Shown: positions 1 through 6,388, counted from the first letter of the stretch. The stretch is 64,000 nt of DNA from an uncultured Neptuniibacter sp. (GCF_947498015.1 NZ_CANMIR010000005.1:244924-308923), one strand, 5' to 3'. Notes: generated by a model not told the origin, from the letters alone. Made by a program: numbers and translations.

Positions 1-18
1 AAACAGCTTTTTCGCCAT
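1..18 (-). CDS. 5' end of a gene leaving the window (unidentified)
   Basis: On the minus strand an ATG at 18 opens a frame reading MAKKLF to the window edge. An AGGTGA Shine-Dalgarno-like sequence lies about 4 bases upstream, and a TATAAT hexamer lies further upstream on the same strand. Six codons are too few to name the product. The start signals are the only evidence that a gene is here. Confidence 0.4.
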
Positions 19-91
19 TGTTCACCTGTATCTTGCGTGGGTCATAAACCGGGTTCCGTTTCTGCGAACCGGGGGTCGTAAAGGACCGGGC

Positions 92-120
92 ATTATACTG
101 AAGCGTCCAGATAATGAACA
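92..120 (-). promoter_or_regulatory. Possible sigma-70 promoter for the leftward edge gene
   Basis: Read on the minus strand there is a perfect -10 hexamer TATAAT (97 to 92) with a weak -35 match TGTTCA 17 bases upstream. Between it and the MAKKLF start lies a GC-rich imperfect inverted repeat (about 50-75), so the 5' leader is probably structured. The call rests mainly on the -10 box. Confidence 0.35.
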
Positions 121-347
121 GTTGGCTTGAGCTGAAATCGATTCATTTTATGCCGCGGGCTAACTCGATAGCGCTTGCGTTTTAAAGAGGGAGTATCGCG
201 AGAGGGGCTGTCGTCAGGGGTTACTGGCAGGGTGATAGCTGATTGAGCCTTTCAGGCGAGTATTGCAGAGGTTGTTTGGCTCCTCTCTGTGGCTTGAACT
301 GGGGTGCTGTCCGTTGGATATCAACACGGAGATATTCTGGTGCGTAA

Positions 348-365
348 ATTGTGCGCCTGCACAAT
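348..365. promoter_or_regulatory. Palindrome upstream of the sigma-54-type promoter
   Basis: ATTGTGC and GCACAAT are perfect inverted 7-mers separated by GCCT. The palindrome centre is about 97 bases upstream of the -24 element of the sigma-54-like promoter at 451-467, a typical distance for an activator (enhancer) site. The half-site orientation does not match the textbook NtrC operator, so the binding protein is not assigned. Apart from this palindrome nothing else was recognised between 121 and 450. Confidence 0.35.
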
Positions 366-450
366 TATCTTGCCTGATCGTGATCTGTTTAAATCACATG
401 CTTATGTTTAGTTGTTGATTTGTAAGGGGTTTGTCAGGATTTTTTGTGTT

Positions 451-467
451 TTGGCACAGCTTCTGCA
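451..467 (+). promoter_or_regulatory. Sigma-54 (RpoN)-type promoter of the nitrite-channel operon
   Basis: TTGGCACAGCTTCTGCA fits the RpoN consensus TTGGCAC-N5-TTGCA closely. The invariant GG (453-454) and GC (465-466) are exactly 10 bases apart. The predicted transcript start, near 478, falls just before the first hairpin of the RNA leader at 482. RpoN promoters need an activator, and for nitrate/nitrite assimilation genes this is usually NtrC. That assignment is inference from the neighbouring genes. Confidence 0.7.
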
Positions 468-481
468 TTAGCTAACGTAAA

Positions 482-576
482 TTGATCAATGGCGATCAAA
501 GGATAAAAAAGACTCTACGGGACAACGGCGTCCACGCTGCTCTTGCTGATGCGAGAGGAGGGTGGCGCTTTTTTTT
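482..576 (+). ncRNA. ANTAR (NasR/NasT-type) antiterminator leader with intrinsic terminator
   Basis: Hairpin P1 is a perfect 6-bp stem (TTGATC/GATCAA, 482-499) with hexaloop AATGGC. Hairpin P2 is a 4-bp stem (GGAC/GTCC, 520-533) with hexaloop AACGGC. Both loops carry A at position 1 and G at position 4, which defines the known ANTAR-protein target motif. The 3' half of P2 is also the left arm of a strong terminator hairpin (about 528-568) followed by eight Ts (569-576), so P2 and the terminator exclude each other. The model is that a phosphorylated NasR/NasT-like ANTAR protein stabilises P1-P2 and lets transcription proceed into the channel gene. The linker of 20 bases is fairly long. No ANTAR gene lies in the window. 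Confidence 0.75.
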
Positions 577-627
577 CGCTACTGCTCAGCAGTGCATCGC
601 TTAACCAAAAAATAGAGGGGCCCTATT

Positions 628-1467
628 ATGGCGTACTTAGAACCCAGTGAATTTGCGACCAAAATGGTCGATGCAGGTGAACAGAAGATCTTCATGTCCA
701 CCAAGGACACCTATATTCGTGCTTTTATGGCGGGTGCGATCCTGGCGTTGGCGGCATTCTTTGCGATTACCGTCATCACTAAAACCGGCAACCCGTTATT
801 AGGTGCATTACTCTTCCCTGTCGGTTTCATCATGCTCTATCTGATGAAATTTGACCTGCTCACCGGGGTGTTCACTCTGGTGCCGCTGGCTGTGATTGAT
901 AAACGTCCGGGATGCACCATGAATCAGCTGTGGCGTAACTGGGGACTGGTGTTTCTCGGTAACCTGTCAGGCGCTTTGATGGTGGCTTTCTTTGCCTCCT
1001 TTATTCTGACCTATGGTTATCAGGTGGAAGGCGGTGCAGTGGCCGATAAGGTCAGTGCGATCGGGGAATCGAGGACCCTGGGTTACAAAGAGCAGGGTGT
1101 TCTGGGTTGGTTCACCATCTTTATCCGCGGCATGCTGTGTAACTGGATGGTCTCTATGGGTGTGGTAGGTGCCATGATCTCGACCTCTGCTGGTAGCAAA
1201 ATGGCAGCGATGTGGATGCCGATCATGCTCTTCTTCTACATGGCTTTCGAGCACTCAATCGTAAATATGTTCCTGTTCCCATTCTCTATGATCATGGGAG
1301 GTGATTTCACCATTATGGAATACCTGATCTGGAATGAGATTCCAACGGCTCTGGGTAACCTGTTCGGTGGCTTCCTGCTGGTAGGTCTGCCACTTTACCT
1401 GACGCATGTTAAAGAGAGTAAAGCGCGCAAAGCGGCGGATTCAATGAAACCCGTTGCAGCCCTTTAA
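628..1467 (+). CDS. Formate/nitrite transporter (FNT) family channel, probably nitrite
   Basis: The 279-residue protein is an inner-membrane channel of the FocA/NirC family, which forms pentamers and moves small monovalent anions. Roughly six hydrophobic segments are visible, with the family-type segments TGNPLLGALLFPVG, LGNLSGALMV and LGNLFGG. The start ATG follows GAGGGGCCC at a suitable distance. The RpoN promoter, the ANTAR leader and the downstream kinase/phosphatase and cyanase genes point to nitrite (assimilation) rather than formate as substrate, so it is NirC-like. Family assignment is secure; substrate is inferred from context. The C-terminal tail after the last membrane segment is short and basic. 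Confidence 0.85.
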   Translation: MAYLEPSEFATKMVDAGEQKIFMSTKDTYIRAFMAGAILALAAFFAITVITKTGNPLLGALLFPVGFIMLYLMKFDLLTGVFTLVPLAVIDKRPGCTMNQLWRNWGLVFLGNLSGALMVAFFASFILTYGYQVEGGAVADKVSAIGESRTLGYKEQGVLGWFTIFIRGMLCNWMVSMGVVGAMISTSAGSKMAAMWMPIMLFFYMAFEHSIVNMFLFPFSMIMGGDFTIMEYLIWNEIPTALGNLFGGFLLVGLPLYLTHVKESKARKAADSMKPVAAL

Positions 1468-1503
1468 CCGCTAACACTTCAGATATGTATCTGATCAACA
1501 GAT

Positions 1504-1530
1504 CCGGCAACCACTCGGGTTGTCGGATTT
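1504..1530 (+). terminator. Possible intrinsic terminator or attenuator after the FNT gene
   Basis: A 9-10 bp stem CCGGCAACC / GGGTTGTCGG with a 4-5 base loop is followed by ATTTTCCC. The T-run is short, so it may only partly terminate and set the ratio between the channel and the downstream kinase gene. Confidence 0.45.
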
Positions 1531-1582
1531 TCCCTTCTGAACACAGTGGGTCTCTATCCCGATATCGATGTGAGCTGCCCCT

Positions 1583-3316
1583 ATGAGCAAGCAACTTAAG
1601 ATAAGTACAGGGCACTGTTCAGATAAAGGTGTTAAGCCTCTGAATCAGGACTTTCACGGTGCGGTCGTACCTAAAGAGCCGCAGCTCAGCCTGAAAGGTG
1701 TGGCCTTAGCGTTGGCAGATGGCATCAGCAGCAGTGATGTCAGTCAGATCGCCAGTGAAACGGCGGTAAAAAGCTTTCTGGAGGACTTCTATAGCACCTC
1801 CGATGCCTGGACGGTTCGACGCTCCGGGGAGCGCGTGCTGGAGTCGATCAATGGCTGGCTGTTCTCACAGACTCAGCGTAGTGAGCACCGTTTTAATAAA
1901 GACAAAGGCTATGTGTGTACCTTGAGTGCACTGGTGTTCAAGGCGCAGATCGCTCATCTGTTCCATATCGGTGATAGCCGTATCTATCGACTGCGTGGTG
2001 GCGGTATCGAGCAGCTCACCAAAGATCACCGGGTTTGGAAATCCAAAAATGAGAGCTATCTGAGCCGGGCGTTAGGGGTGACGTTGAACTTAGAGTTGGA
2101 TTATCAGCAACAACCCTTGAAGGAGGGCGATATCTATCTGCTCTGTACCGATGGTGTCTATGAGTTCAGTGAAGCACAGGAGCTGCTCGATACGCTGGAT
2201 CAACATAGCGCTGATCTGGATAAAGCTGCGCAGGTCATCGTGGAGAGGGCGCTTGAGAATGGCAGTAGCGATAACCTGACCCTGCAGATTGCACGGGTTG
2301 ATCAACTGCCGCAGGTGGCTAGTTCTCTGCAGCAGCAGGTTGAACAGCTTGCCCTGCCGCCACTTCTGCAAGCGCGTGATCAGTTCGATGGCTACCGCAT
2401 CCTGCGGGAGATGCATGCCAACAGTCGCAGTCGGGTCTATCTGGCCGAGGATCTGGAATCGAAAACACAGGTCGTTCTGAAAACCCCCTCGGTTGATCTC
2501 AGTGGGGATCCTGCTTATCTGGAAAGTTTTCTGATGGAGGAGTGGGTCGCCCGCCGTATCAACAGTGCCCATGTGATGAAAGCTGGGTTGCAGAGCCGTG
2601 AGCGAAACTATCTCTACACCGTGATGGAGTATATCGAGGGGCAAACCCTCGCCCAGTGGCTGAGGGATCACCCCTCTCCGGATCTGGAGAGTTCACGCAA
2701 TATCATTGAGCAGATCGGCAAGGGGCTGCTCGCGATGCACCGTAAGGAGATTCTGCATCAGGATCTGCGTCCGGAAAATATCATGATCGATAGCAGTGGC
2801 ACGGTGAAAATCATCGACTTCGGCGCTGTCCGCGTCGCCGGTATTGTTGAAGCTGAGAACACCTTGGCACAGCCCGAATGGCAAGGCACAGCGATGTATA
2901 TGGCGCCTGAGTATTTTGTTGGTGAGGTGATCTCGAACCGATCCGATCTCTACTCGTTGGCGACGATCGCCTACCACCTGCTCTCCGGCCGATTTCCTTA
3001 CGGTACCGGTATGGCTAAAGCGAAAAGTGCAGCGGCGCAACACCGGCTGAAGTACTGCTCCGTACTGGATGATGAGAGGGAACTGCCGGTTTGGCTGGAT
3101 GAAACCCTGCGTAAAGCGTTACAGCCGAGTCCGTACAAACGCTACTCAGAGCTGTCTGAGTTCCTTTACGACCTGCGTCATCCCAACCCGGCATACCTGA
3201 GTAAAACGCGTCCACCGTTGTTGGAAAGAAACCCCCTGCTTTTCTGGAAAAGCCTCTCTTTTGGGCTGGCAGCGACGACTGCTGGCTTACTGGCTTATAT
3301 CCATACCTATCTATAA
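1583..3316 (+). CDS. Bifunctional PP2C phosphatase / serine-threonine protein kinase
   Basis: The N-terminal third (about 1-240) is a PP2C-type Mn/Mg phosphatase with metal-binding acidic motifs NQD (Asp23), ADG (Asp46), GDSR, CTDG and SDN. The middle (about 270-540) is a Hanks-type kinase with VLK in the small lobe, a catalytic loop HQDLRPEN (392-399) and DFG at 412-414. A single hydrophobic segment ends the protein (about 555-575), so it is probably tail-anchored with both domains in the cytoplasm. The catalytic loop differs from canonical HRDLKPEN: Gln precedes the catalytic Asp and Arg replaces the catalytic-loop Lys. Such fusions are known beside nitrate/nitrite transport and reductase genes in Pseudomonas and relatives; the substrate is unknown. 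It lies 115 bases after the FNT gene and 21 bases before cynS, and is probably co-transcribed. Confidence 0.88.
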   Translation: MSKQLKISTGHCSDKGVKPLNQDFHGAVVPKEPQLSLKGVALALADGISSSDVSQIASETAVKSFLEDFYSTSDAWTVRRSGERVLESINGWLFSQTQRSEHRFNKDKGYVCTLSALVFKAQIAHLFHIGDSRIYRLRGGGIEQLTKDHRVWKSKNESYLSRALGVTLNLELDYQQQPLKEGDIYLLCTDGVYEFSEAQELLDTLDQHSADLDKAAQVIVERALENGSSDNLTLQIARVDQLPQVASSLQQQVEQLALPPLLQARDQFDGYRILREMHANSRSRVYLAEDLESKTQVVLKTPSVDLSGDPAYLESFLMEEWVARRINSAHVMKAGLQSRERNYLYTVMEYIEGQTLAQWLRDHPSPDLESSRNIIEQIGKGLLAMHRKEILHQDLRPENIMIDSSGTVKIIDFGAVRVAGIVEAENTLAQPEWQGTAMYMAPEYFVGEVISNRSDLYSLATIAYHLLSGRFPYGTGMAKAKSAAAQHRLKYCSVLDDERELPVWLDETLRKALQPSPYKRYSELSEFLYDLRHPNPAYLSKTRPPLLERNPLLFWKSLSFGLAATTAGLLAYIHTYL

Positions 3317-3337
3317 ATTGAAAATGAGGAACTGAGC

Positions 3338-3787
3338 ATGATCAGTAATCGTGAAGAAGTCACCGCATTAATACTCGCTAAGAAAGTTGCCAAAGGGGTT
3401 CAGTGGAAGGAGGTCGCGGATGCGATCGGCCTATCAAAAGAGTGGACCACAGCCGCTTGTCTGGGCCAGATGACTTTCAATAAAGAGCAGGCCACGATTG
3501 TGGGTGAGATCTTTGATCTGCCTGATGAAGCCGTTGCCTGGTTGCAGATCGTGCCTTACAAAGGCTCACTGCCGACAGAGGTCCCGACTGATCCATTGAT
3601 CTACCGCTGGTATGAGGTGGTGAATGTCTATGGCAGCACCATCAAAGAGCTGATCCATGAGGAGTTTGGAGATGGCATCATGAGCGCGATCGACTTCTCC
3701 ATGGATATCCAGCGCGAAGAGAACCCCAACGGTGATCGCGTAAACGTTGTGCTCTCCGGGAAATTCCTCCCCTATAGAAGCTATTAA
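3338..3787 (+). CDS. cynS: Cyanate hydratase (cyanase)
   Basis: Cyanase converts cyanate and bicarbonate to ammonia and CO2, detoxifying cyanate and supplying nitrogen. The 149-residue protein has the usual two parts: an N-terminal helical HTH-like domain and the C-terminal catalytic strand-helix region. The catalytic triad can be located: Arg90 and Glu93 in YRWYE, and Ser116 in GIMSAI, matching Arg96, Glu99 and Ser122 of the E. coli enzyme. A GAGGAA ribosome site precedes the ATG. It directly follows the kinase/phosphatase gene, which places it in the nitrogen operon. No cynT carbonic anhydrase or cynR regulator is nearby, so bicarbonate must be supplied by another route. Confidence 0.95.
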   Translation: MISNREEVTALILAKKVAKGVQWKEVADAIGLSKEWTTAACLGQMTFNKEQATIVGEIFDLPDEAVAWLQIVPYKGSLPTEVPTDPLIYRWYEVVNVYGSTIKELIHEEFGDGIMSAIDFSMDIQREENPNGDRVNVVLSGKFLPYRSY

Positions 3788-3793
3788 GCGGAA

Positions 3794-3890
3794 GCAGGGG
3801 AGCGGCTCTGCCCCACGCTCTGCCCCACGCTCTGCCCTGCATCACTCCAAAGAGAGCGGCTATGGCTTGAAATTAAGCGCCGCTCCCCCA
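3794..3890. repeat. GC-rich inverted repeat enclosing a 12-bp tandem repeat
   Basis: The cynS-DUF1820 gap contains a perfect 10-bp inverted repeat, GGGGAGCGGC (3797-3806) and GCCGCTCCCC (3879-3888). Between the arms the 12-mer GCTCTGCCCCAC occurs 2.75 times (3805-3837). It may be a small dispersed repeat or a long-range RNA stem. No coding function is evident. Confidence 0.5.
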
Positions 3891-3930
3891 TATAGCCAGT
3901 CAACTGACAGTTTGGAAATAGTGGGTAATC

Positions 3931-4251
3931 ATGGCTAAAGAAGACCGTATCTACCGTGTGATCTTTGTGAATCAGGATCAGGTGTTCGAAATCTATGCAA
4001 AGCATGTCTATCAGAGTGATATGTGGGGCTTCCTCGAGGTGGAGGAGTTTGTCTTTGGCAACCGCTCAGAACTGGTGATCGATCCCGGTGAGGAGAAACT
4101 GAAGAATCAGTTTAGCGGCGTGAAGCGCTCCTATATCCCGAACCATGCGGTGATCCGTATCGATGAGGTGGAGCATGAGGGCACCCCCAAAATCACGGAA
4201 GCCAAAGGTACGATTACCGCATTCCCGATGGCGCCTGCGCCCAAAAAATAG
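3931..4251 (+). CDS. DUF1820 family protein
   Basis: This 106-residue cytoplasmic protein matches the DUF1820 family of gammaproteobacteria by the pattern YRVIFVNQDQVFEIYAKHV near the start and WGFLEVEEFVFG next to it, ending in a Pro/Lys-rich tail. The family has no established function. No signal peptide or membrane segment is visible. It lies on the same strand as cynS but is separated by the 143-base GC-rich repeat region, so it may have its own transcription. It is the last conserved gene before the cassette array. Confidence 0.75.
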   Translation: MAKEDRIYRVIFVNQDQVFEIYAKHVYQSDMWGFLEVEEFVFGNRSELVIDPGEEKLKNQFSGVKRSYIPNHAVIRIDEVEHEGTPKITEAKGTITAFPMAPAPKK

Positions 4252-4257
4252 GCTCGG

Positions 4258-4288
4258 TTGCGCACGGGTTCCCAATAACGGTGCGCAA
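4258..4288 (+). terminator. Hairpin after the DUF1820 gene
   Basis: TTGCGCAC (4258-4265) and GTGCGCAA (4281-4288) are perfect 8-bp arms directly after the stop codon. No T-run follows, so it may stabilise the 3' end or terminate only weakly. Confidence 0.4.
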
Positions 4289-4338
4289 ATCTCCCCCGAT
4301 AGCCGGACTCACAGCCGAGGCCATAGCCTCTCCCTGTG

Positions 4339-4354
4339 CTGTACTAATCTACAG
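4339..4354. promoter_or_regulatory. LexA-type SOS box at the left border of the cassette array
   Basis: CTGTACTAATCTACAG fits the LexA operator (CTGT-N8-ACAG, outer CTGTA/TACAG palindrome, 16 bp). It lies 188 bases left of the first cassette boundary. Integron integrase promoters are commonly LexA-controlled and sit near attI, but no integrase gene is present on either side here. The box may be a remnant of a lost integrase promoter or may control another gene. The match is seen; LexA binding is inferred. Confidence 0.55.
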
Positions 4355-4542
4355 TTTTCATCCTGTCACGGCCTGTGCGAGGATAGAGGGACAATTTTGT
4401 ACTTTTCTCCATGGAGGAGAAAACCTCAGGCAGGGAAAGGCCATGCAGTTCAAACAGATACACCCTATCCCTGATTTTTATTCAAGAAGATATACGTCAA
4501 ATTGTCGCAATTAAACACGACACTCTGACGTATATTTAGCTG
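4355..4542 (+). other. Border region of the cassette array: short ORFs and an attC-like hairpin
   Basis: No conserved gene was found here. Two short frames start at 4411 (42 codons, stop 4537-4539) and at 4443 (23 codons, stop 4512-4514, preceded by AGGGAAAGG). Neither resembles an integrase. Positions 4491-4534 form a symmetrical imperfect hairpin: TATACGTCA/TGACGTATA outside and TGTCG/CGACA inside. Immediately after it GTTATAC (4542-4548) is the right-hand core site where the first cassette begins. A proper left core (RYYYAAC) was not found, so this may be a decayed attC or an attI-like site. Confidence 0.4.
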
Positions 4543-4566
4543 TTATACGTACGCTGATTCGAACCT

Positions 4567-5235
4567 ATGAAGCTAAATTCCAAGATTAACAATGTTATTT
4601 TGGTCTTCTTTGTACTTTTTGGCCTAAGCCACTTGGTGCGTGAATTCCTCATAGACTTCTCCATTTCGGACATGTCTTCTTCTGAAGCCTATTTGGAATG
4701 GGGAATTCGGGTCGTACGAGATATTGGCTGGTATGGCGCTTTTATAACTGCATTTTCCTACGGGGTTTTCAAATTCCGCCGAAACGGGTTCGAGGCGTCC
4801 TTCAAATACCTCCTTTGTGGCTTATGTGGGTTTGTAATCTCCATAGTGATGGCTGCGTACTCTCTGCACATCGCTGAAAGCAACTTATCTGCAACCAAGC
4901 TCCCGGAGAAAATCGCCGAAGTCGTGAACCAGGCATACAATGACTCCTCCCTTCCATTAGAGAGGCGTCACCAAGTCACTTTGCTTCACGCTCAGAGTGC
5001 TTACGTTATGGGAGAAGAACTCCAAAAGTATCTTGGCTTAGACGGTAGCTTAAAAGACTACGAACCAACCCCTGAGGAAAGGGCCGACAGGAAAAATGCC
5101 CTACACCACAAGGAAATCATGGCGTGGCTCATTGATAGCTTGCGCAGTTCTTTTTGGGTGACATCCGGTGCCTTTTTTTTCGCATGCATAGCCGGGTTGG
5201 TCGCATCGAGCGTATATGGAAGAAATCACGTATAA
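4567..5235 (+). CDS. Cassette 1: four-segment membrane protein of unknown function
   Basis: This 222-residue protein was not recognised. Hydrophobic segments are visible at about 9-29, 54-68, 80-102 and 196-216. Between the third and fourth is a soluble loop of roughly 90 residues, rich in Glu, Lys and His (RRHQVTLLHAQSAY, PTPEERADRKNALHHKE). The ORF starts 24 bases inside the cassette without a clear ribosome site and its stop codon lies inside the attC left core, the usual compact layout. Its position as first cassette would give it the strongest expression if a promoter exists upstream. It could be a stress, phage-defence or toxin-type membrane protein, but nothing in the sequence decides this. 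Confidence 0.7.
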   Translation: MKLNSKINNVILVFFVLFGLSHLVREFLIDFSISDMSSSEAYLEWGIRVVRDIGWYGAFITAFSYGVFKFRRNGFEASFKYLLCGLCGFVISIVMAAYSLHIAESNLSATKLPEKIAEVVNQAYNDSSLPLERRHQVTLLHAQSAYVMGEELQKYLGLDGSLKDYEPTPEERADRKNALHHKEIMAWLIDSLRSSFWVTSGAFFFACIAGLVASSVYGRNHV

Positions 5236-5313
5236 CAAACAGGTCAAGTTTGCCCTACGGGCGGGACACTTCGCGGCAATGCCGCTTCGTGCCCCTTACC
5301 TGGGGCGTTAGGT
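5230..5313 (+). repeat. attC site of cassette 1
   Basis: Left core GTATAAC (5230-5236) and right core GTTAGGT (5307-5313) are 84 bases end to end. The inner arms AGGTCAAG and CTTACCT pair with one unpaired base, the extrahelical-base feature of attC sites. A further inner stem (GCGGCAATGCCGC) is present. Confidence 0.85.
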
Positions 5314-5321
5314 GCACACAG

Positions 5322-5891
5322 ATGACCGACACTATCGAGAATTACAATGAGATCGCCTGGAGGCTTCATCAAGAAGTAGAGATGGTCAAATTTCTTATAG
5401 GGCAACAAAGTGATGCAAAAAACATTGAACGATTACGACGAGTTTATGTACGTTCGGTATTTTCCTTCATTGAAGGTATAACGTTTCAACTCAAGCAAAT
5501 TGCCCTTGAGAGAGCCGTAGCTAACAGAGTCACATTTTCTGCTGCCGAACTTGCTTTACTCAATGAAGAAAAGTACAAGCTTAAGGACTCCGGCGAAGCT
5601 GACTTAACCTTTGAAATGCTAGAACTCCAATCAAATATAAAATTCGCGGCAAAGTCATTCATAAAAGCTTTAGATTCAACGTATACCGCCACATACTCCG
5701 ATAGCGGTTGGGGTTCCCTAAAGAGTGCTAAAGGAATTCGTAATCGGCTAACACACCCTAAGACGCCTCACAGCATAGAAATTACAGACAGCGATTTTAT
5801 TACTATAGAAGATGCTTTTGAGTGGTACTGGGAATGGTTCATAAAACTGCTGGATGAAACGGGATTTCATTCTCAGGTGAACGGCACCTAA
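5322..5891 (+). CDS. Cassette 2: HEPN-like all-helical protein
   Basis: The 189-residue soluble protein starts at the ATG 14 bases after the cassette boundary; a longer in-frame extension upstream would run through the attC and is rejected. It is predicted mostly helical and contains K-G-I-R140-N-R-L-T-H145, fitting the HEPN signature RX4-6H with a polar residue after Arg, followed by acidic and aromatic helices (DAFEWYWEWF). HEPN domains are often metal-independent RNases in toxin-antitoxin and defence systems, but many are non-catalytic. No nucleotidyltransferase (MNT) partner lies beside it. HEPN membership is from the motif only, so activity is uncertain. Confidence 0.6.
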   Translation: MTDTIENYNEIAWRLHQEVEMVKFLIGQQSDAKNIERLRRVYVRSVFSFIEGITFQLKQIALERAVANRVTFSAAELALLNEEKYKLKDSGEADLTFEMLELQSNIKFAAKSFIKALDSTYTATYSDSGWGSLKSAKGIRNRLTHPKTPHSIEITDSDFITIEDAFEWYWEWFIKLLDETGFHSQVNGT

Positions 5892-5951
5892 CAAACAAAT
5901 CAATCAAGGACTCAGCACTGCGTGCTGAGCCCATTATTCAGGGCGTTAGGT
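5886..5951 (+). repeat. attC site of cassette 2
   Basis: Left core ACCTAAC (5886-5892) and right core GTTAGGT (5945-5951) span 66 bases. A perfect hairpin CTCAGCAC/GTGCTGAG with a 3-base loop lies at 5911-5929. The stop codon of the cassette ORF is inside the left core. Confidence 0.87.
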
Positions 5952-5977
5952 GTCATAACAGAGACGAGGATAAATGA

Positions 5978-6388
5978 GTGGAAAGTCGAATTCCTTTACC
6001 AACGGACAATATCTATAAATTCTATGCTTTATTTGGTCTTTTGCTAGCTGTGTTTGGTTCTGGTGGATTAATTTACGTTAACCAATCGACTAATAATTTA
6101 ATCTACGATACTACTGTTGAATATCAGACACTTAAGCATAAGCCAGAAACTGTTCGTTCATTGGCTGAGGAGGCTCGTTACCACGTATTGGATAGCAAGC
6201 TCAAAATAGCAACTCAGAATAAGAAATTTTACTTAATTTGTATTGGCGTAATCATATTTGTCGGTGTCTTTATGATTGGGTATGGCTTCAGAGTTTGGCA
6301 CACTGTCATTCAACCTATGCAAGATGAAATAACTAGATTAAATATTAAAAAGCTAAAGCAAGAAGTGGGTGAAGAAGAAAACACCTAA
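5978..6388 (+). CDS. Cassette 3: two-segment membrane protein of unknown function
   Basis: This 136-residue protein was not recognised. It has two hydrophobic segments (about 14-34 and 84-105) separated by a loop of about 50 residues with polar, charged character, and a charged, helical, possibly coiled C-terminus (about 113-133). GTG at 5978 is the start supported by spacing: GAGGA lies 7 bases before it. An ATG at 5974-5976 in another frame overlaps it (ATGAGTG) and closes after 14 codons, which might act as a tiny upstream frame or simply be chance. Topology suggests two passes with the loop on one side of the membrane. Confidence 0.65.
   Translation: MESRIPLPTDNIYKFYALFGLLLAVFGSGGLIYVNQSTNNLIYDTTVEYQTLKHKPETVRSLAEEARYHVLDSKLKIATQNKKFYLICIGVIIFVGVFMIGYGFRVWHTVIQPMQDEITRLNIKKLKQEVGEEENT

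Noticed and set aside
482..499. FNR-like palindrome TTGAT...ATCAA before the FNT gene
   Set aside because: The half-sites are 8 bases apart instead of 4. It is explained as the stem of the first ANTAR hairpin, downstream of the predicted transcript start.
4443..4514. Start of a UmuD-like gene behind the LexA box (MQFKQIHPIPDFYSRR)
   Set aside because: Only a vague resemblance to UmuD N-termini, and the frame closes after 23 codons. No downstream UmuD or UmuC sequence is present.
4252..4542. Remnant integron integrase gene
   Set aside because: Neither strand shows tyrosine-recombinase motifs. Only the SOS box and spacing suggest a lost platform.
5154..5321. Longer N-terminus for the HEPN-like cassette protein
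   Set aside because: It would translate through the attC of the preceding cassette. ATG 5322 lies just inside the cassette as for the others.
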